A stretch of 64,000 bases of DNA from Ichthyophthirius multifiliis (GCF_000220395.1 NW_004086788.1:1-64000); one strand, 5' to 3'; shown: positions 12,924-27,130, counted from the stretch's first letter. The notes: generated by a model from the letters alone, not told the origin. Numbers and translations: made by a program.

Positions 12924-13460
12924 ATGTTTAAAAAATCATACGTTAAGTTATAATTTTTGCAGATGTTTCTGGAGTTTTACTCTTTTAACTGAAAATATTT
13001 CTATGAACGGGCATGAAGGAATTAAATTATTGCGTTTACTATAAATCGGTATATTGAATTTATGGCAAAGGAAATAGGATAAAGTGGATATATTTAAATT
13101 AGCAGGATAAGCAATGAAAAGAAAGTTGTATGGCATCCAGCATATAAGGACTTGAGTGAGTCAGAAAAGGAAAAATATATAATAAATAATTAATAATTAC
13201 ATATTAATATATCAAAGTGCATGGATATACAAATAAAATAAAACTAAAAAAAACAATAATTGTAAATTCAATATAACTTTCGCCAAAATATGATTTGGTG
13301 TAGAAGATTTTTCAATAATATATTTATTGGAGGAGTTTAAAAAGAGCTAAATATTTACCTGCTCGCGAGTTGTAATTATATAATATCAGAAGAAATATAT
13401 AAAATTATAAACAAAGCTTTTGTGTAAAAAAAACTGAATAAATTAAAAGAAAGAAAATGA
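12924..13460 (+). pseudogene. reading frame with two in-frame TGA stops
   Basis: From ATG 12924 a frame of 179 codons can be followed to TGA 13458-13460, but it is interrupted by TGA at 12990-12992 and 13014-13016. After the second stop the composition is protein-like: NQIIAFTINRYIEFMAKEIG, then VVWHPAYKDLSESEKEKY. The last motif faintly resembles the end of an HMG box. GC content is higher than in flanking DNA. It could be a relic of a gene or mobile element, or a gene whose introns I missed. Around 13290-13620 another frame also reads well (ARELQLYN, EEKYIYWLQSN). Confidence 0.3.
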
Positions 13461-13839
13461 TAAAAAATTTATTAAGTATTAGATATAAAATAAGACGTGA
13501 GAAATATTTCATCTACATTTCAAATAAAGTAATAATTTTTCTAAATAAAATTCAAAGTGTTAAATTTAAAGAGGAGAAATATATTTATTGGCTTTAAAGC
13601 AATAAATTAATTTATGCTTGAAAAATGGTTAAGTGAATTAAGACTGATTTTGATTTTGATATTGTTATGAATAGAATTAACTTAAAATATAATAAAAATT
13701 ATTTATGTTTATAAAGAATATAATATGTTTTTTAAAATATATTATAGATTTTGGATGAAAGTGATACAGCGAGTAATTCTTTTTTTTTCTAATTTAATTT
13801 GATAAAAGTATCTTTAAAAAATTAATTGGTTATTCGGTT

Positions 13840-14193
13840 ATGTCCCAATCTATTTTAACAGGCATAGAGTTTGCAGGAGTTGATGAACTACAGGAAGATG
13901 CAAAAAATATTCAATAATTTGAGATAATGTAAATTTATCAGCAATTATATAATCTAGTGTGCTTGTAAAGAAAAGGAAGATAAATTTTAGCTGCCGAAAA
14001 GATAGAAAAATATATAATAGATTCATATTTTTTTAGATTTAGGGATTGGGAAAATTTCAAGTAAAAAGTTTTTTAGCCTATTCTGAATTTAAAGCATTAT
14101 GGAAGATTTTTACAAAAATTAATGTAAATTTCTAGATTAATTAATAAGAGTAATAGAATTTTAATTATTGTGAACAATAGGATAAATAATTGA
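13840..14193 (+). CDS. short hypothetical reading frame
   Basis: ATG 13840 to TGA 14191 encodes 117 residues with normal composition: MSQSILTGIEFAGVDELQED, then LAAEKIEKYIIDSYFFRFRD and NLKHYGRFLQKLM. No family is recognised. Upstream frames (12.9-13.7 kb) are broken by TGA, so this may be the last piece of a decayed gene. In DNA this AT-rich, with one stop codon, a frame of this length can also arise by chance. Confidence 0.3.
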
Positions 14194-16961
14194 ATTAATA
14201 TAGAAGTGAAAACTTTAATTTTAAGATTTTATTTCTCTTATTATTATTTGTTTAAGTTATTCTTTTGAAATAATTAGAACTTTTATCAAATATTTTAAAT
14301 AACTATAAAAATTAATATTTCGTTACCAGACTGAAAACTGTTTATTTAAAAAACTAAGTCTCATGTAGAAATATATATTAATGGCTTAATTTTTAATTTT
14401 TATTAAAGTTATTCTTACTTAAAATAATTATTTTATATATACTATTAATCTTTTGTACAGCGCACTCCTCAAAAAAAAATGAGATAATCCGGCTTTTAAT
14501 GGGAGAAAATTTGGCTTTTTGAAGGAACATAATATAAAAGAAAAAATGTTATAATATTTTTATAAAATTAGGATAATCAAAAAGAAATAAATTTAATTTT
14601 TTTTCTAATGGTATTTAAAAAATTTAAAATAATAGATATCTTTTAAAACAATATGATATAAATATCTTTAAATTATTATGTAAATTTTACTCAATTAACA
14701 TAATATTTAAAATAATAAATAAAAAAATTAGATATTCATTTGTTAAGAATCTCACTCGAATTTTTAAGACACGAAAATTGTATGATTTCTTATTGATTTT
14801 AGAATGTATCCTTTAAATAATAATATTTTACTAAACATTTCAAAATTTATAGTTACTTGAGATTTTAATATGCAGCAAAAGGAAAATTTTTTTCTAAGTA
14901 ATATTGATAGAATTTGTGATAATACATATAGAATATACAAAAACACTTATTATAACAAATATTTAGTCTAGTTTTTTTTAAAAAAATATTTCCAATAAAA
15001 ATTAATGTAAAAAAAATTTGAATTAATATTGATTGGGAAAAGAGAATTAAATAAAATAGAATTAGCATATCAAAAGATAAATATATAACTCTCAAATAAC
15101 CTATGTGTAAAAGCATAATGGAAAGAAGAATGAAAAAATTTTGTTTGTTAATAATGATAGATATAGAACTCTTATGCAATAATTTAGATTGCTTCTTTAG
15201 ATTTTTTATTAAGATATGAGTACTTCTATTATTGATAATAATTAAGAAAGTCAAAGTTTAATTAAATAAATTATTAAAGTTTTTATTTATAAAGGACTCT
15301 TTTTTTTATTAGCCATATTTGAGAAATCGCATGTTTGTAAATTTTGCATCAAATGAGTTACAAAAAAATTCGATAAGATCAAAGGCTTATTTTATGTTAG
15401 AAAATTAATTCAAATCAATTAGGCGATTATTTTAAATCTTCAATAAATCATTTTCAATTAATTTAATATTTTTAACAAAAGTAATTAATAAATTTTATAA
15501 AAATCATATAACTTAAAATTAATTAAAAATCAAATTAATATATGTATTCTTTATTTTACTTTCTGATTTTTCAAATTAAAAGATGTATTAATATTTTTCA
15601 TAAAAAATAAAAGTGGTATAAAGGGATATTATTTTTTTAAATTACTTATAAACATCAAATTAAATTATATTTTAACATCTATAAAAGTACAATGAAATCT
15701 TTAATTATATAAATAAAATACATAATCTTCAAGAAATTAAAATTAGAAGAGATAGCCTATTAATTTTCAAATAAAAAGATTGGAAAATAAATAGGAAAGC
15801 CAGAATTAGTTTGATATTAATTAATCTTTTTAAAAAAAAAACTAAAGAAAAAATATCAAATTTAGAAACGAAATGTTAAACTATATATACTAAAGTCTCA
15901 ATTTTAAAATCTAAAAAAATAATATCAATAAATTTTAATCTTAATTCATTTATTTTAGAAAACAAATGTCATAAGTTAATAAAAGTAAAAATAAATGTAA
16001 ATAATTTTAATGAAAATACAACAATAATAGATAGTTTGTTTAAAATTTAGTTTAATAATAATTAAAATAACTTTAATTTTATTTTTAATTTGATAAAATA
16101 AATAAGAAAAGAAAAAAAAGTTGTCAAAATAAAGTGCTATATTTTATAAATAATAATTTAATATGAATTAATAAGTTAATCCGACAATTTTCGTTATATA
16201 ATATTGTAATTTATTATTTTATTAATTTTGTAATTATTTAAAAATAATAATAATAAGATATTGTAAGAATTTAATAATTATTTGGATGGAAAAATCTGAA
16301 TAACAATAAATTTAAGGCTAAGAATTTAAAATAATAATATATAATTTTTATAAGAAATAATATATTTAATATATTTTAATCTAAAATTATAAACTCATTA
16401 TATAATAAAAAATAAAATATTACAAAACAAAATAAAAGCTAATAAAGTTGTTAAAAATTATTAAAAGTATATAGAAAAATTATAATAAAATCAAAAATAT
16501 TTAACAAATTTATTTTGAACCATAAATAAACTATATAATAACTTAAATATATTAAATTTTTTAATAAAACAAATGTATTAATTATAAATTTAATATTAAA
16601 GAAATAAATAATTTATATTATGAATTTATTAATTAATAACAATTTTATATTATATTATTTTATATAATTTATATTATTTTATATATTTTGTTTTATTTTA
16701 AAACATTATATATAATTATAAATTAAATTTACTGCGTTTTTAAATAAAATATTAATTATACAATTTATTAGTAAATAATACTTAATTTTAGCATTTTATA
16801 AAAATATATATTATATATTAATAATAAATTATTAATCATTTCTTCATAAATATATTTATTTTTTAAACAAATTAATAGTAAAAATAAAATAAAATATAAA
16901 CAATGTTTAAATATCTTTATTGCTTTTTTAATAAAGCAATTAAAATAAAATATATATATAC

Positions 16962-17000
<39 letters not shown>

Positions 17001-17470
17001 TATATAAATATGTATATATAAATATGTATATATATATATATTCTTTTATATATTTCAAATTAAAAAACTAATAATTATTTTATTATATTTGTATATTTAT
17101 TTATGATTATCGAAAAATTAGTATTATTACTTATAAAGTATTACAATTTTTGTTTCTTCTAGCTCGATATATCGATAAGTATTTTAATTAAAATCAATTT
17201 AGAAACATAAAATTTTTGTAATTAATTATGATTTAAGGTAACATTAAACATTATATAATTAAAAGATAAATAAATGATTATGTTCTAATATTAAAATATA
17301 TTTTTAATTTATTAAATACTATATATACATAATATTTTTTTTTCTGAATAAATATTAATTTTTAATTTATACTTAAAATTCTTCACATACAATTTTTTTT
17401 TAATTATAATAATTTATAAGCACAAATACATATATATATAATTCCTAAAAAAATAATACAAAAAGAAAAT
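14194..17470. other. long AT-rich region with weak reading frames
   Basis: No supported gene. A plus-strand frame 14870-15133 (87 codons, MQQKENFFLSNIDRICDN at its start) and a second at 15216-15356 are the most protein-like pieces, but TGA codons separate them. From 15.4 to 17.4 kb the sequence is nearly pure A/T with (TA)n microsatellites at about 16950-17042. Confidence 0.5.
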
Positions 17471-19485
17471 ATGAAATAATAGGATAATCATAATTTCATT
17501 TTAAATTCATAAAATCTATAGCAAGAAAAGCCTGAAATACCCTTAAGTATGAATTAAATATTTAACAGTTGGCCATTTGCAAATGATTTATTAAGTAATT
17601 AATTCCTTTCATAGTATGAAATAGAAAATATGTAAAAAATATAAAAAGATTAATATGAAAATAGTGAACTTTCTTGCATAGAGGATTAAATAGGAGATTA
17701 ATAATAACAAAAAAGCAACATTAATGGTAAAAGTAAAAGCCCTAAACAGGAAAATAGCCAAAAATAATATTCATATGCAAGTTATAGTCTAAGTTAAGAT
17801 TATTCTGCTATAATAAGTATGATAAACAACCATAAGTATGATGAATTTGAACATTATTTATCATAAAATTCAATAGACATAGCAATAATAAAAAATCACG
17901 AATAAAATAACATATTAATGATAGCAATATAAAATAACAAAGAAAGTCTCTAGAATTTATTAGAAAGTGCAAGAAAATATTATATTAAATAAGGTTATAA
18001 TAATATCTAAATAGAAAAAAACATACAAAAATGGGTAAACCAAAAAAACAGGTAAGGAAATTCAGCGATTCATTATGCTTCTTACGTGGGAGATATAAGA
18101 ACATTAAAATTATTATAAAAAGCTGGAGCAGATTTGAAAGTTAAAAATAAAGACGAGCAAACTTGCTTACATTTATCAGCTTAAGGAGAAAATGTTTAAT
18201 CTTTAATTTTTTCCTTAAAAATGGAATTGAAATTAGCGCAGTAGATAATAAATAGGCTACTGCTTTACACTGGGCTTGCTTTCAAGGAAATTATTAAGTT
18301 ATTTAATATTTAATTGCATAAAAAGCAAAAATTAATGAATAAGATTGCGAAGGAATGACACCACTTATGCTTTCTGTTATTAATGGAAGTCTTAGAGTAG
18401 TTAAATATTTATTATTGCAAGGAGCAGATAAAATGATAAAAGATAAAAAAGGAAGAACTGCTTTAGATTTGGCATTAGAAGAAGACTTTTAAAATAGCGA
18501 AATTACGGATGTTTTAAAAGAAAAGAAAAGAATATTGGAATATTTTGATGTGAAATAATAATTAAAACCAAAATAGAAAAATCTAAAAATGTTGATATTT
18601 TTTTTAGGCATGTTTTTTTTTTGCAATTTTTCGACCATTTTATTTTCTTTAAATTTTAATTTGTAAAGGAAAATTCATTTTTTTTAATTTATTTTATTTG
18701 TGGTAATTTCTTGTTTTTCCTTTATATTTTTTTTAATTGTTTGGTTAAAAAATCCAGGATATTTAAATTTTAAAATAAAAGAAAGTGAAAAAATTGATGA
18801 GTTATTTAAACTTGTACAAGTTGAAGAACCATAAAACGTATGCCCTTAATGCTGTATTGTTAAACCTGAAAGGTCTAAACATTGTGAAATTTGTAAAAAA
18901 TGTGTTTCCGTATTTGATCATCATTGTCCTTGGATTAATAATTGTGTAGGAAGTGATAATCATAGCTTTTTCTTGTTTTTTATATGTTTTAATTTTGTTG
19001 ATTTAGTTTTTTGTTTAACCATTAATATTTATTCGGTTTATTAACATGATAAACTTGATTATATTTTAATTCCTTTAGAAGATTTTAAATAAAAAAATCT
19101 ACTTTTATATTTCTTTTAAATCTCTTGTATTGGGTTTTGTGGAGTATTTTTAGTCCCTTTAGCACTTCTTTGTAAAATTTAATTCTAAAACTTTTTTTTG
19201 GATAAAACTACCTATGAAAGGTTTAATTATTATTCTAACAATTTATAGAGATATAATAAATAAAATGCTATTAATAATAATGATAGTTTGGTTAATAGCA
19301 ACAGCAACTTTGTTTCGGATTAAGATAACTTTGTCAAAAATAATTATCTTTAAGATAGTTTTTTAAAGGGGAATTTGCTAAAAAAATCTGCTTTTTAAAA
19401 TGTTTATAATATGTGTTATCTAAATTAATATAATTTAAAATATAAATAGAAAGTTATTAGAAATTTAGAAGAAACTACTATATGA
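17471..19485 (+). CDS. ankyrin-repeat DHHC S-acyltransferase
   Basis: A palmitoyltransferase of the HIP14 (ZDHHC17/13, yeast Akr1) type, which attaches fatty acids to cysteines of membrane-associated proteins. The intronless frame encodes 671 residues. The first 170 are Gln/Asn-rich. Ankyrin repeats follow at about 195-360 ([71 protein letters not shown]). Two membrane segments lie at about 370-420, then the Cys-rich domain ([16 protein letters not shown]) with DHHC near residue 483 ([13 protein letters not shown]), then two more membrane segments. The tail is polar and Asn-rich. The frame is broken once: the T6 run 18207-18212 lacks one base relative to the ankyrin frame ([11 protein letters not shown]). 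I regard this as a sequence error because both sides are conserved. TGA ends it at 19483. Confidence 0.9.
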
Positions 19486-20044
19486 ATTATCAAATTTTAT
19501 ATTTTATTTTTATTTTTATTTATTCATGTTAATAAATATAAATAAAAAATTTATTATGTATTGTATTGTAAAGTTAGAATTTTATCATTGAATTAAATGT
19601 TTTATCCTATTGTATTTATTTATATATGATTTAATTTATATATAAAAATAATAACTAAAAAATATTTTAGATATTTATAAAAAAAATATGTGAAATCATA
19701 AGCTGAGATCATAATGTTATTTTAATAATATTAGATTAACTAAAATTTCAAGTTATAATTAAAAAAAAAAAATCTTCCGAAATAAAATATAAAATTTTAT
19801 TTAATTTTTTAATTTAATACATATAAATTGAATAATAATATAAAAGGGATGAATTTATTTAATTTGTAGAAAAAATTTGATAAATATTAATTTTAATTTT
19901 TTTAAAGTTAATTTAAAAGTAATTATTATAATTATTATTTTAAATATATATAGAAAATTGTATAAAGTATATTTTATATTTTTTAAATACAAAAAAATAA
20001 TATATATGCTATTTTTTTATATCTAATTATTGCAGAAAAAATAT
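19486..20044. other. AT-rich spacer between convergent genes
   Basis: Separates the 3' ends of the DHHC enzyme and the Ca2+-ATPase. No gene or motif seen. Confidence 0.6.
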
Positions 20045-23000
20045 TCAATGATTGTGTTAACTATTAGGCCTCATTGGATGTAAACCACCTGCAATTGCAG
20101 AATATCTTCTCGACATACTTTAAGGATCTCTATTTCCTTTTAAACCTAGTATTCTAGAATGACTACTTAAAGGATTAATTTTATTTCTTCCCAATTCAAC
20201 ACACTTTTCTTCACTAATAAATTTCAAAAAGAAAGACTAAATTAAACTTAAAGAACCGAATCCAAAGCAAATCATCCATTATTAAATAGTTAATCCATAT
20301 TTATAGCACCTAAACGTTTTACCACTAAACTCAATAATAATTACTTGAGCAAAAATAATAAAGCCAATTATACAAGGGAAAAATAGATTATTTGTAATTC
20401 CTGAAAATATATTAATTTCATCCCTTTTATTTTATTTAAAAATAAAAAATAATAATTTTAAAAAAATTACTAAAGTTTTCTTGCATTTAAGAAATTAAAA
20501 ATTTACATAAAGACAAATACATTAAATACAAATGTAAAATGCCTAGAATAAATTCCATAAGCATCATAAACAAGAAGATATTCTTTTTACTTTCCGTCAA
20601 TTGATCTTTCTCTTCCTGATCTTATATATTATTTCGATTGATCGGAATATTTAGCAAGATACCATTAAACACCGAAGTTTGAAACTTTATTACTTCTTAT
20701 TTCACTATCAAAATCATCGGGATATTCTGGAAGGAAATTTTCTCCCTTGAAAACCAAGATCATCAAAATCGTGAATTAAAATATAGCTTATCCAATGATA
20801 TGTTTGAACATCCTTTTATTTATAATATATTCATCTCTATTATGTGGTTTTCTTAATAATAACTCTTCTGTAGGAGGCTCTGTTGCTAATGCTAAAGAAG
20901 CAAAAGTGTCCATAATTAAATTTATCCTTTTTTTAAAATACTTAATATTTATATATATTAATTTAACTTTTACCATAACATTTATATAGGGACTAATATT
21001 TCCATCTTCAAGACTGCTGCACCAACTAAAGTGATAATAACAGCCACAACATTTACAGTTAATTAAAATTACAAGAATTTTTTTATACAATCGTAAATAT
21101 TTCTACCCCACATGACTGCAGCCACAATACTTTTAAAATTATCATCTAAAAGAATAATCGCTGCTGCTTCTCTCGCTACTTCTGTACCTGCAATACCCAT
21201 CGCAAAACCTACATCTGCTCTTTTTAAAGCCGGGGCATCGTTTGTACCATCTCCTGTAACTGCAACTACATGATTTCTTTCTATAAGTCCTACTACCATC
21301 GCATATTTGTCCTCAGGACGAGACCTAGCCATAACATCGATTTATTTGTAGATTGAATCAAATACTTCTGTATTTTTAATTACATCTACTCTTACAGTCT
21401 TTTACTCTTTTTCGGCTATCTCCGAATCTCTTGGACATGGACATTCGGATGTTCTACATATTTTACAAACAACCCCTCCTGTTAATTTTATAAATTCTAC
21501 TCCTTCTATTACTTGATATTTATTATCTTTTCGAGTTAAATCTAATATATTACAATCTTTAGCAATTGCTCTAGCTGTATCTTTATTATCTCCTGTAATC
21601 ATCCTAACTTTTATACCTGCTTATTAACCTTTTTATTTTTTTAAATATTTTTTTTTTTTTAAATATAACATGTTTTAACAGCTCCAGGTACTTCTTCTCT
21701 CAGAATATCTTTAATACCGAAAATTGCACAAAGAGTAAGTCCTTTTGTTTCTATATCGAAAACACCTAAACGGTCTTTACTAGTTATATCTTCATCATCA
21801 CGGATATCTTTATAAGCCAAAACAATTGTCCTAAGAGCATTATCAGCCATTTTTTTGATAGCTTCTTTCATTGTATTTAGCAAAGCTTCATCAATAGGTC
21901 TTACTTATCCTGACTTTTTAGAAATAAAATGCGAACAAGCTGCAAGAACAAGTTCTGAAGCACCTTTTTAGAGAAGTCTTTTTTTGCCATTAATATTAAG
22001 GATAATACCCATTCTTTTTCTTGCAGATGAGAAGGGAAATTTAGATACAACTTCATATCTTTCTCGCCATTTTTCGTACTTTTCTCCGAATTTCTCAAGT
22101 AACAAAAGTACAGCGATTTCCGTCTTCGAGCCTTTTTAATCTGGTCTTAAATCTGCGCTGGAATTAATTGCACAGGATTAAATGAAAAGCTCTTAAAAAT
22201 CTTTTAATTTATCTGGAATATATTCGTTAAGATTAACTTTTTCTTTATATTTTTCAAATTCTTATAATTCTTCATTCCACCAAGTAGTTAATGTCATCTT
22301 ATTTTATGTTAAAGTTCCTGTTTTATCTGAACATATACAATCCGCTCCTCCCATAGTTTCACAAGCCTGCAATTTTCTGACTAAATTTTTATCATTTAGC
22401 ATTTTCTTTACTGAATATGCTAATGATAATGTTACTGCTAATGGAAGTCCTTCTGGAATTGCTACAACTACTACTGTTATTCCTATTAAAATAAATTATA
22501 ATATTTATCCCCAATGTTCTTCATGATTCCATAAGTTTTCTTCTATTCTTTCAGCCGCTAAACGTATTAAAAGTACTAACATTATTATTATTGATGAATA
22601 TAAACCGAAATTCCCAATATCTCTTGCTATACATTCTAACTTTTCTTATAATGGAGTAGCTTCTGCATCTTTTTGTTATAATAATTTTGAAATTTTACCT
22701 ACACAACTAAAATCTCCTACTACAACTATTAATAATTTTCCTTCTCCAGTTAAAATCTTTATTAATATCAATTTTCATAAATTAAAAATATATTATTACT
22801 TTTGTTCCTGATAATATAAGAGGTGAAGGTACATCATGTGCTCCTGAAGTATTTTTTTCTCCTTATTAAATTAAATGATTTCTTTTTTATATACATTCAC
22901 TTAATACTTATTTTTTTACAGGATCTATTTATATTTTAATAAATATAAAATAATTAAAATATAGAAAAAAGACCTGTTTCTCCTGTCATTGCTGATTCAT

Positions 23001-23751
23001 CTAATGTAAGTTCTGAAGCTTCAAGAACAATTCCATCTGCTGGAATTTCCATACCTTCTGTGAGTTCTGCAACATCACCTACTAAAACTTTAGACATATG
23101 CACAGTTTATTTAATTCCATTTCTAATAATAGTAACCATTTTTCGATCTTCAGCAACTTTGTTAAGGCCTTAAAATTATCTTTCTTTTTAATAATCATTA
23201 ATAGCAGTAACAGTACAACATACACAAACAGCTACTAAAATAGCGAATCCTTCAATCCAAGCAGTTGGCCTTTTTTCTGGTTTTGAGGTCCCGACTTCAA
23301 TAGCAATAGAAACTAAAGCAGCTACTATTAAAATTTTCATTGTAAAATCATCCATAGCACTGAAAAAAAGTTCAAAAAATCCTTTAGGTTTTGAAATTTG
23401 TTTCATGTTATGTCCAAAAGCTTAAATTCTAATATTATTATCATCTTCATTTATTCCTTTCTTGAAATTGGTCTTTAAAGCATTTTCTAATATATCGGTT
23501 CCTCCTATTTTCTCTAAAATATCTACTTCTTCAGAAAAACGTCTTTCTTAACAGGCTGAAGCTATCTAATTAATTAATTTCGAGATATTGAAAATGGATG
23601 AATAGGATTATCGAATTCTTTGTTTAAATCTTCTTCTTATTTATGCTAGTTTTCACCATTATGAATATTATCTTCATGATGAACTTAATTCTTTTAAAAA
23701 TTTTATTTATTGTTTAATTAATGTTAATCAGGATTTTATTAATTATCTTAA

Positions 23752-23794
<43 letters not shown>

Positions 23795-24403
23795 TTAGTT
23801 ATTATTGTTATCTTTATTATTGTAGTTATTATTGTTGTTATTATTGTTGTTATTATTGTTGTTATTGTTGTTGTTATTATAATAGTTATTATTCATATAG
23901 TTCTTTTTTTTTTCTTATTCTTTTTATAATTTTTCTTATTATTATTTTTTTTCTAATTCATTTTAAATTTATTTTTCCTATAAAATTTACTATTAACGTT
24001 TTTATTCCTCTTATTATTATTATTAAATTTATTAAAGCATTTGTTTTTTTATCTCCTGAGAAGTTGCTTTATTTAAATTATTTTTTACTTTTTCTTATTC
24101 TTATTATTCATATTTTAATAATGGTTTAGAAGGAGATTGCTCACTTTCTTCTCTAATTTTTTCTTTATTATCTATATTATTGTTCGTTTATTGATTATTC
24201 TTTAAATAATTTACACTTCCTATGTTTTCATTAAAATCATCTACTTATGGGACACTTCCCTTATTTTATTCGAAATTATAAGGATACTCTGTTCTTAAAT
24301 TTTATTAGCTTTTAGAGTTGCTATTTACTATTTCATCATTAGGCTCTAAAAGTTCAAGATCTCTTTTTACATATGGAGGTGTTTCGAAATCTTCTTGAAT
24401 CAT
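20045..24403 (-). CDS. plasma-membrane-type Ca2+-transporting P-type ATPase
   Basis: P2B ATPase that exports Ca2+ at the cost of ATP. Motifs in order: [20 protein letters not shown] (first membrane helix), [15 protein letters not shown] (actuator loop), [20 protein letters not shown] (helix 4, Ca2+ site), [14 protein letters not shown] (phosphorylated Asp), [38 protein letters not shown], and [19 protein letters not shown]. Introns: 22973-22925, 22799-22757, 21669-21629, 20973-20927 and 20470-20424. About 340 residues precede the first helix, with a long Gln-rich tract. Two one-base deletions must be assumed: in the T10 run 23904-23913 and at about 23566-23573. With both restored the model is 1,377 residues ending in TGA. 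The C-terminal tail is short and carries basic, Ser-rich sequence ([10 protein letters not shown]) but no obvious calmodulin helix. The start ATG 24403 is the first in frame. Confidence 0.93.
23751..23890 (-). repeat. TAA/CAA repeat encoding poly-Gln in the Ca2+-ATPase
   Basis: On the coding strand this is a run of TAA and CAA triplets ending in about 15 perfect TAA units. In the frame joining the well-formed sequence on both sides it encodes poly-Gln. In the frame as assembled, shifted by one, the same triplets read AAT/AAC and would give poly-Asn. Confidence 0.85.
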
Positions 24404-27130
24404 ATATACTTTATTATTTTTTATTTTTAATGTAAATATATATTATATTAATATATGTTATTTTTTTAATTAAATTTATTTATACGATTTTTTTTACTTT
24501 TTACTTTTAATTTTTATTTCTTTATATTTTTATCAAAATATTTTTTATATATTAACTGTGTAATTTATTTATGCTTATTTATATTTAAATATTTTATTTT
24601 TAGAATGCCAAAAAAATAGTATTATTTTTTTCTTATTTTTCAAATAAAATAAATTATAAAATTAGATTAATATATGCTTTATATACTATTTTTAAATAAT
24701 AAATAATTCATATTTTTATTATAAATAGATTATCAATAATTTTGATATTTGAATTATAATTTAAAATTAAATAAATTTTATAAAATATTAAAAAAAATAT
24801 AACTTATTTTACATTTTATATAAATATTTTTTATTTTTTTAAATAAAAAAATAAATATTTAATATTATTTATTTTGAATTTTAATTTATTAAAAATATAT
24901 TATATATTTTATGGTTATAATTATTATAATATAAGAATAATTCATATTTATAAACATTATATTTCTAATAAAGTAAAATTATTATTATATATATTAAATT
25001 CTATAAAATAATATTTATTTAATAAAATTATTGAATTTGAAAAAATTTAAACAAAAATATTTAGTTTTAAAAAATAATTTATAAAATTCATAAAATTTTT
25101 TTTTATTAAAAAAAGATGTAATATAATATTTTAATAAAATTAAATTATAAACATAAACTTAATATTTTATTTTTTTCAAGTATAAAATGTAAAAATTATA
25201 TAAATATAATTTACATATTTATTTTTTTAATTTAAAAACATTTTAAATATAATTATTATTATTTATTTTAAAATAATTATTCTATTTTTTTATTTATTAA
25301 TTACAAAAATTTAATTTTTATAATGTTATTCAAATATATTTACTTAATTTATATACAAAATTTTTTTTTTTTTTTAAATTATTATTTTTTTAGTTACTAA
25401 ATATAATTAATTAAAATTATATTTATATTTATAATATAAAATTATTATAATATATATTAATTTAATATTAATGATTATTATTTTTATTTTTAAAAGAGTA
25501 TGATATATATACTTAATTTTGAAATATTTTTAATCTCTATTATAAAATTAATATATATGTTTATACGGAAAGAAAACTCTCATGAATTTATTAACTTAAT
25601 TGAATGATTTTAAAAGATATAAACTTAAACAAATATAAGAAATCTGAAAATTTTTATTATTTTTAATATTTCTAAATTTTTTATATTAATCATATATAAT
25701 TTATTATTTATAATCATTAAGTATTTAATTTTTCAAGTATTTGTTTATTTTATAAAATATATTTTTACTTGCTTAGATTTAGAATTGGAATTGAGTTTAA
25801 GTGCTAAGATTATTAATTAATAATTCTAATTTATGAATAGAAAATAAATAAATAAAATAATAAACTAAAATAAATCTATTTTATAATACTTAATTAATGA
25901 AGATAATTTAATATTTCTTTAAAAATAAATAAATTATTATTTTTTTGATTGTTAAAGAATTTTTATTTTTTTTATAAAAATAATAAAATCATTTTTAAAT
26001 TTTTTTTTAAATTTTAAACATTTGTAATTAAAATCAAAATATGAAATTTTTAGTCTAAAAATTGTAAAACTTAAATAAATTAAGTATAATATAAAAAAAA
26101 ATGATTTATTATTTAATCATATTTTGGAATTTTATTTATATATATTATCTTTGATTCTTTTATTAAGTTTTAATAAAAATTTACTATCCTAAATCAAAAA
26201 AAGGTAAGATACGATATGTTTTCTTAAAGTTTTATAAAAAATTAATTGTTTTTTGGTTTGTTTTGCCATCTAGGAAATAAAAATAGATTTTTTATGGCAC
26301 ATTAAAAAATAATATTGGGAAATATCTGAATTATTTAAGATTACTTTACCATATAGAATAAAATCTAATTTTATTTTAAAAATAAAGATAATAATAAAAA
26401 TAAATTATAATTAATAGTGAGATTATGAAATAAAAATATATAAAAGTAACTACTAATTTTCAAAGTATTATTAATTAAATATAATCTAATTTATAATTTT
26501 TTAAGATCTCTACATCATTTTCATGATTTTATTCCTCCTTTATAGTTTGAATTTATCACACCACATATCTTTAAAAAAAATTAAAAAAAAAATTGTTGTA
26601 AAAGAACTATATAAATTTAAGAGAAATTTAGTTTTTTTTATTATTTTAATAATAAATTAATTTAATTTATATAAAATGCTTTTTATAATTATTAATAAAA
26701 AAAAAAATTAAAATTTTGAAAAAACCTTTTAAAACAACAAATTTATTAAGAATTTAAATTTATGAAATTTTCTTGATTATAAATTAAAAATTTGATTTTT
26801 TTCCTTTTAAATAATAAGATATAAATATGATTTTTTTTCTTTTTAAATAGATATAAATATGATTTTTTTTTTTTTAAATATCTAAATATATTTAATATAA
26901 TTTTTTATATCATTCATAACTATATATGCTTTAATAACGAATAAATTAAACGTTAATATTTATTTTCCAAAAAGTTAAGAAAAAAAGCGTATAATATTTT
27001 AAAGTTTAGATAACAAATATTATATTAAATATAAAAAATATATTTCATATATAATATATATTTATATAATTTAATTTTTTTATTATTTTTTTATTAATTA
27101 TACTAAAAAAAAACTATTTGCAAAATAAAA
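24404..27130. other. AT-rich intergenic DNA
   Basis: About 2.7 kb between the divergent Ca2+-ATPase and casein kinase genes. No reading frame with protein-like composition was found on either strand. Confidence 0.55.

Noticed and set aside
14865-15254. Minus-strand standard-code frame of 129 codons
   Set aside because: Very hydrophobic, AT-driven composition with no motif; the opposite strand with the ciliate code reads at least as well.
16768-17058. Open standard-code frame of 96 codons
   Set aside because: It is a translation of (TA)n repeats into Tyr/Ile and has no protein-like features.
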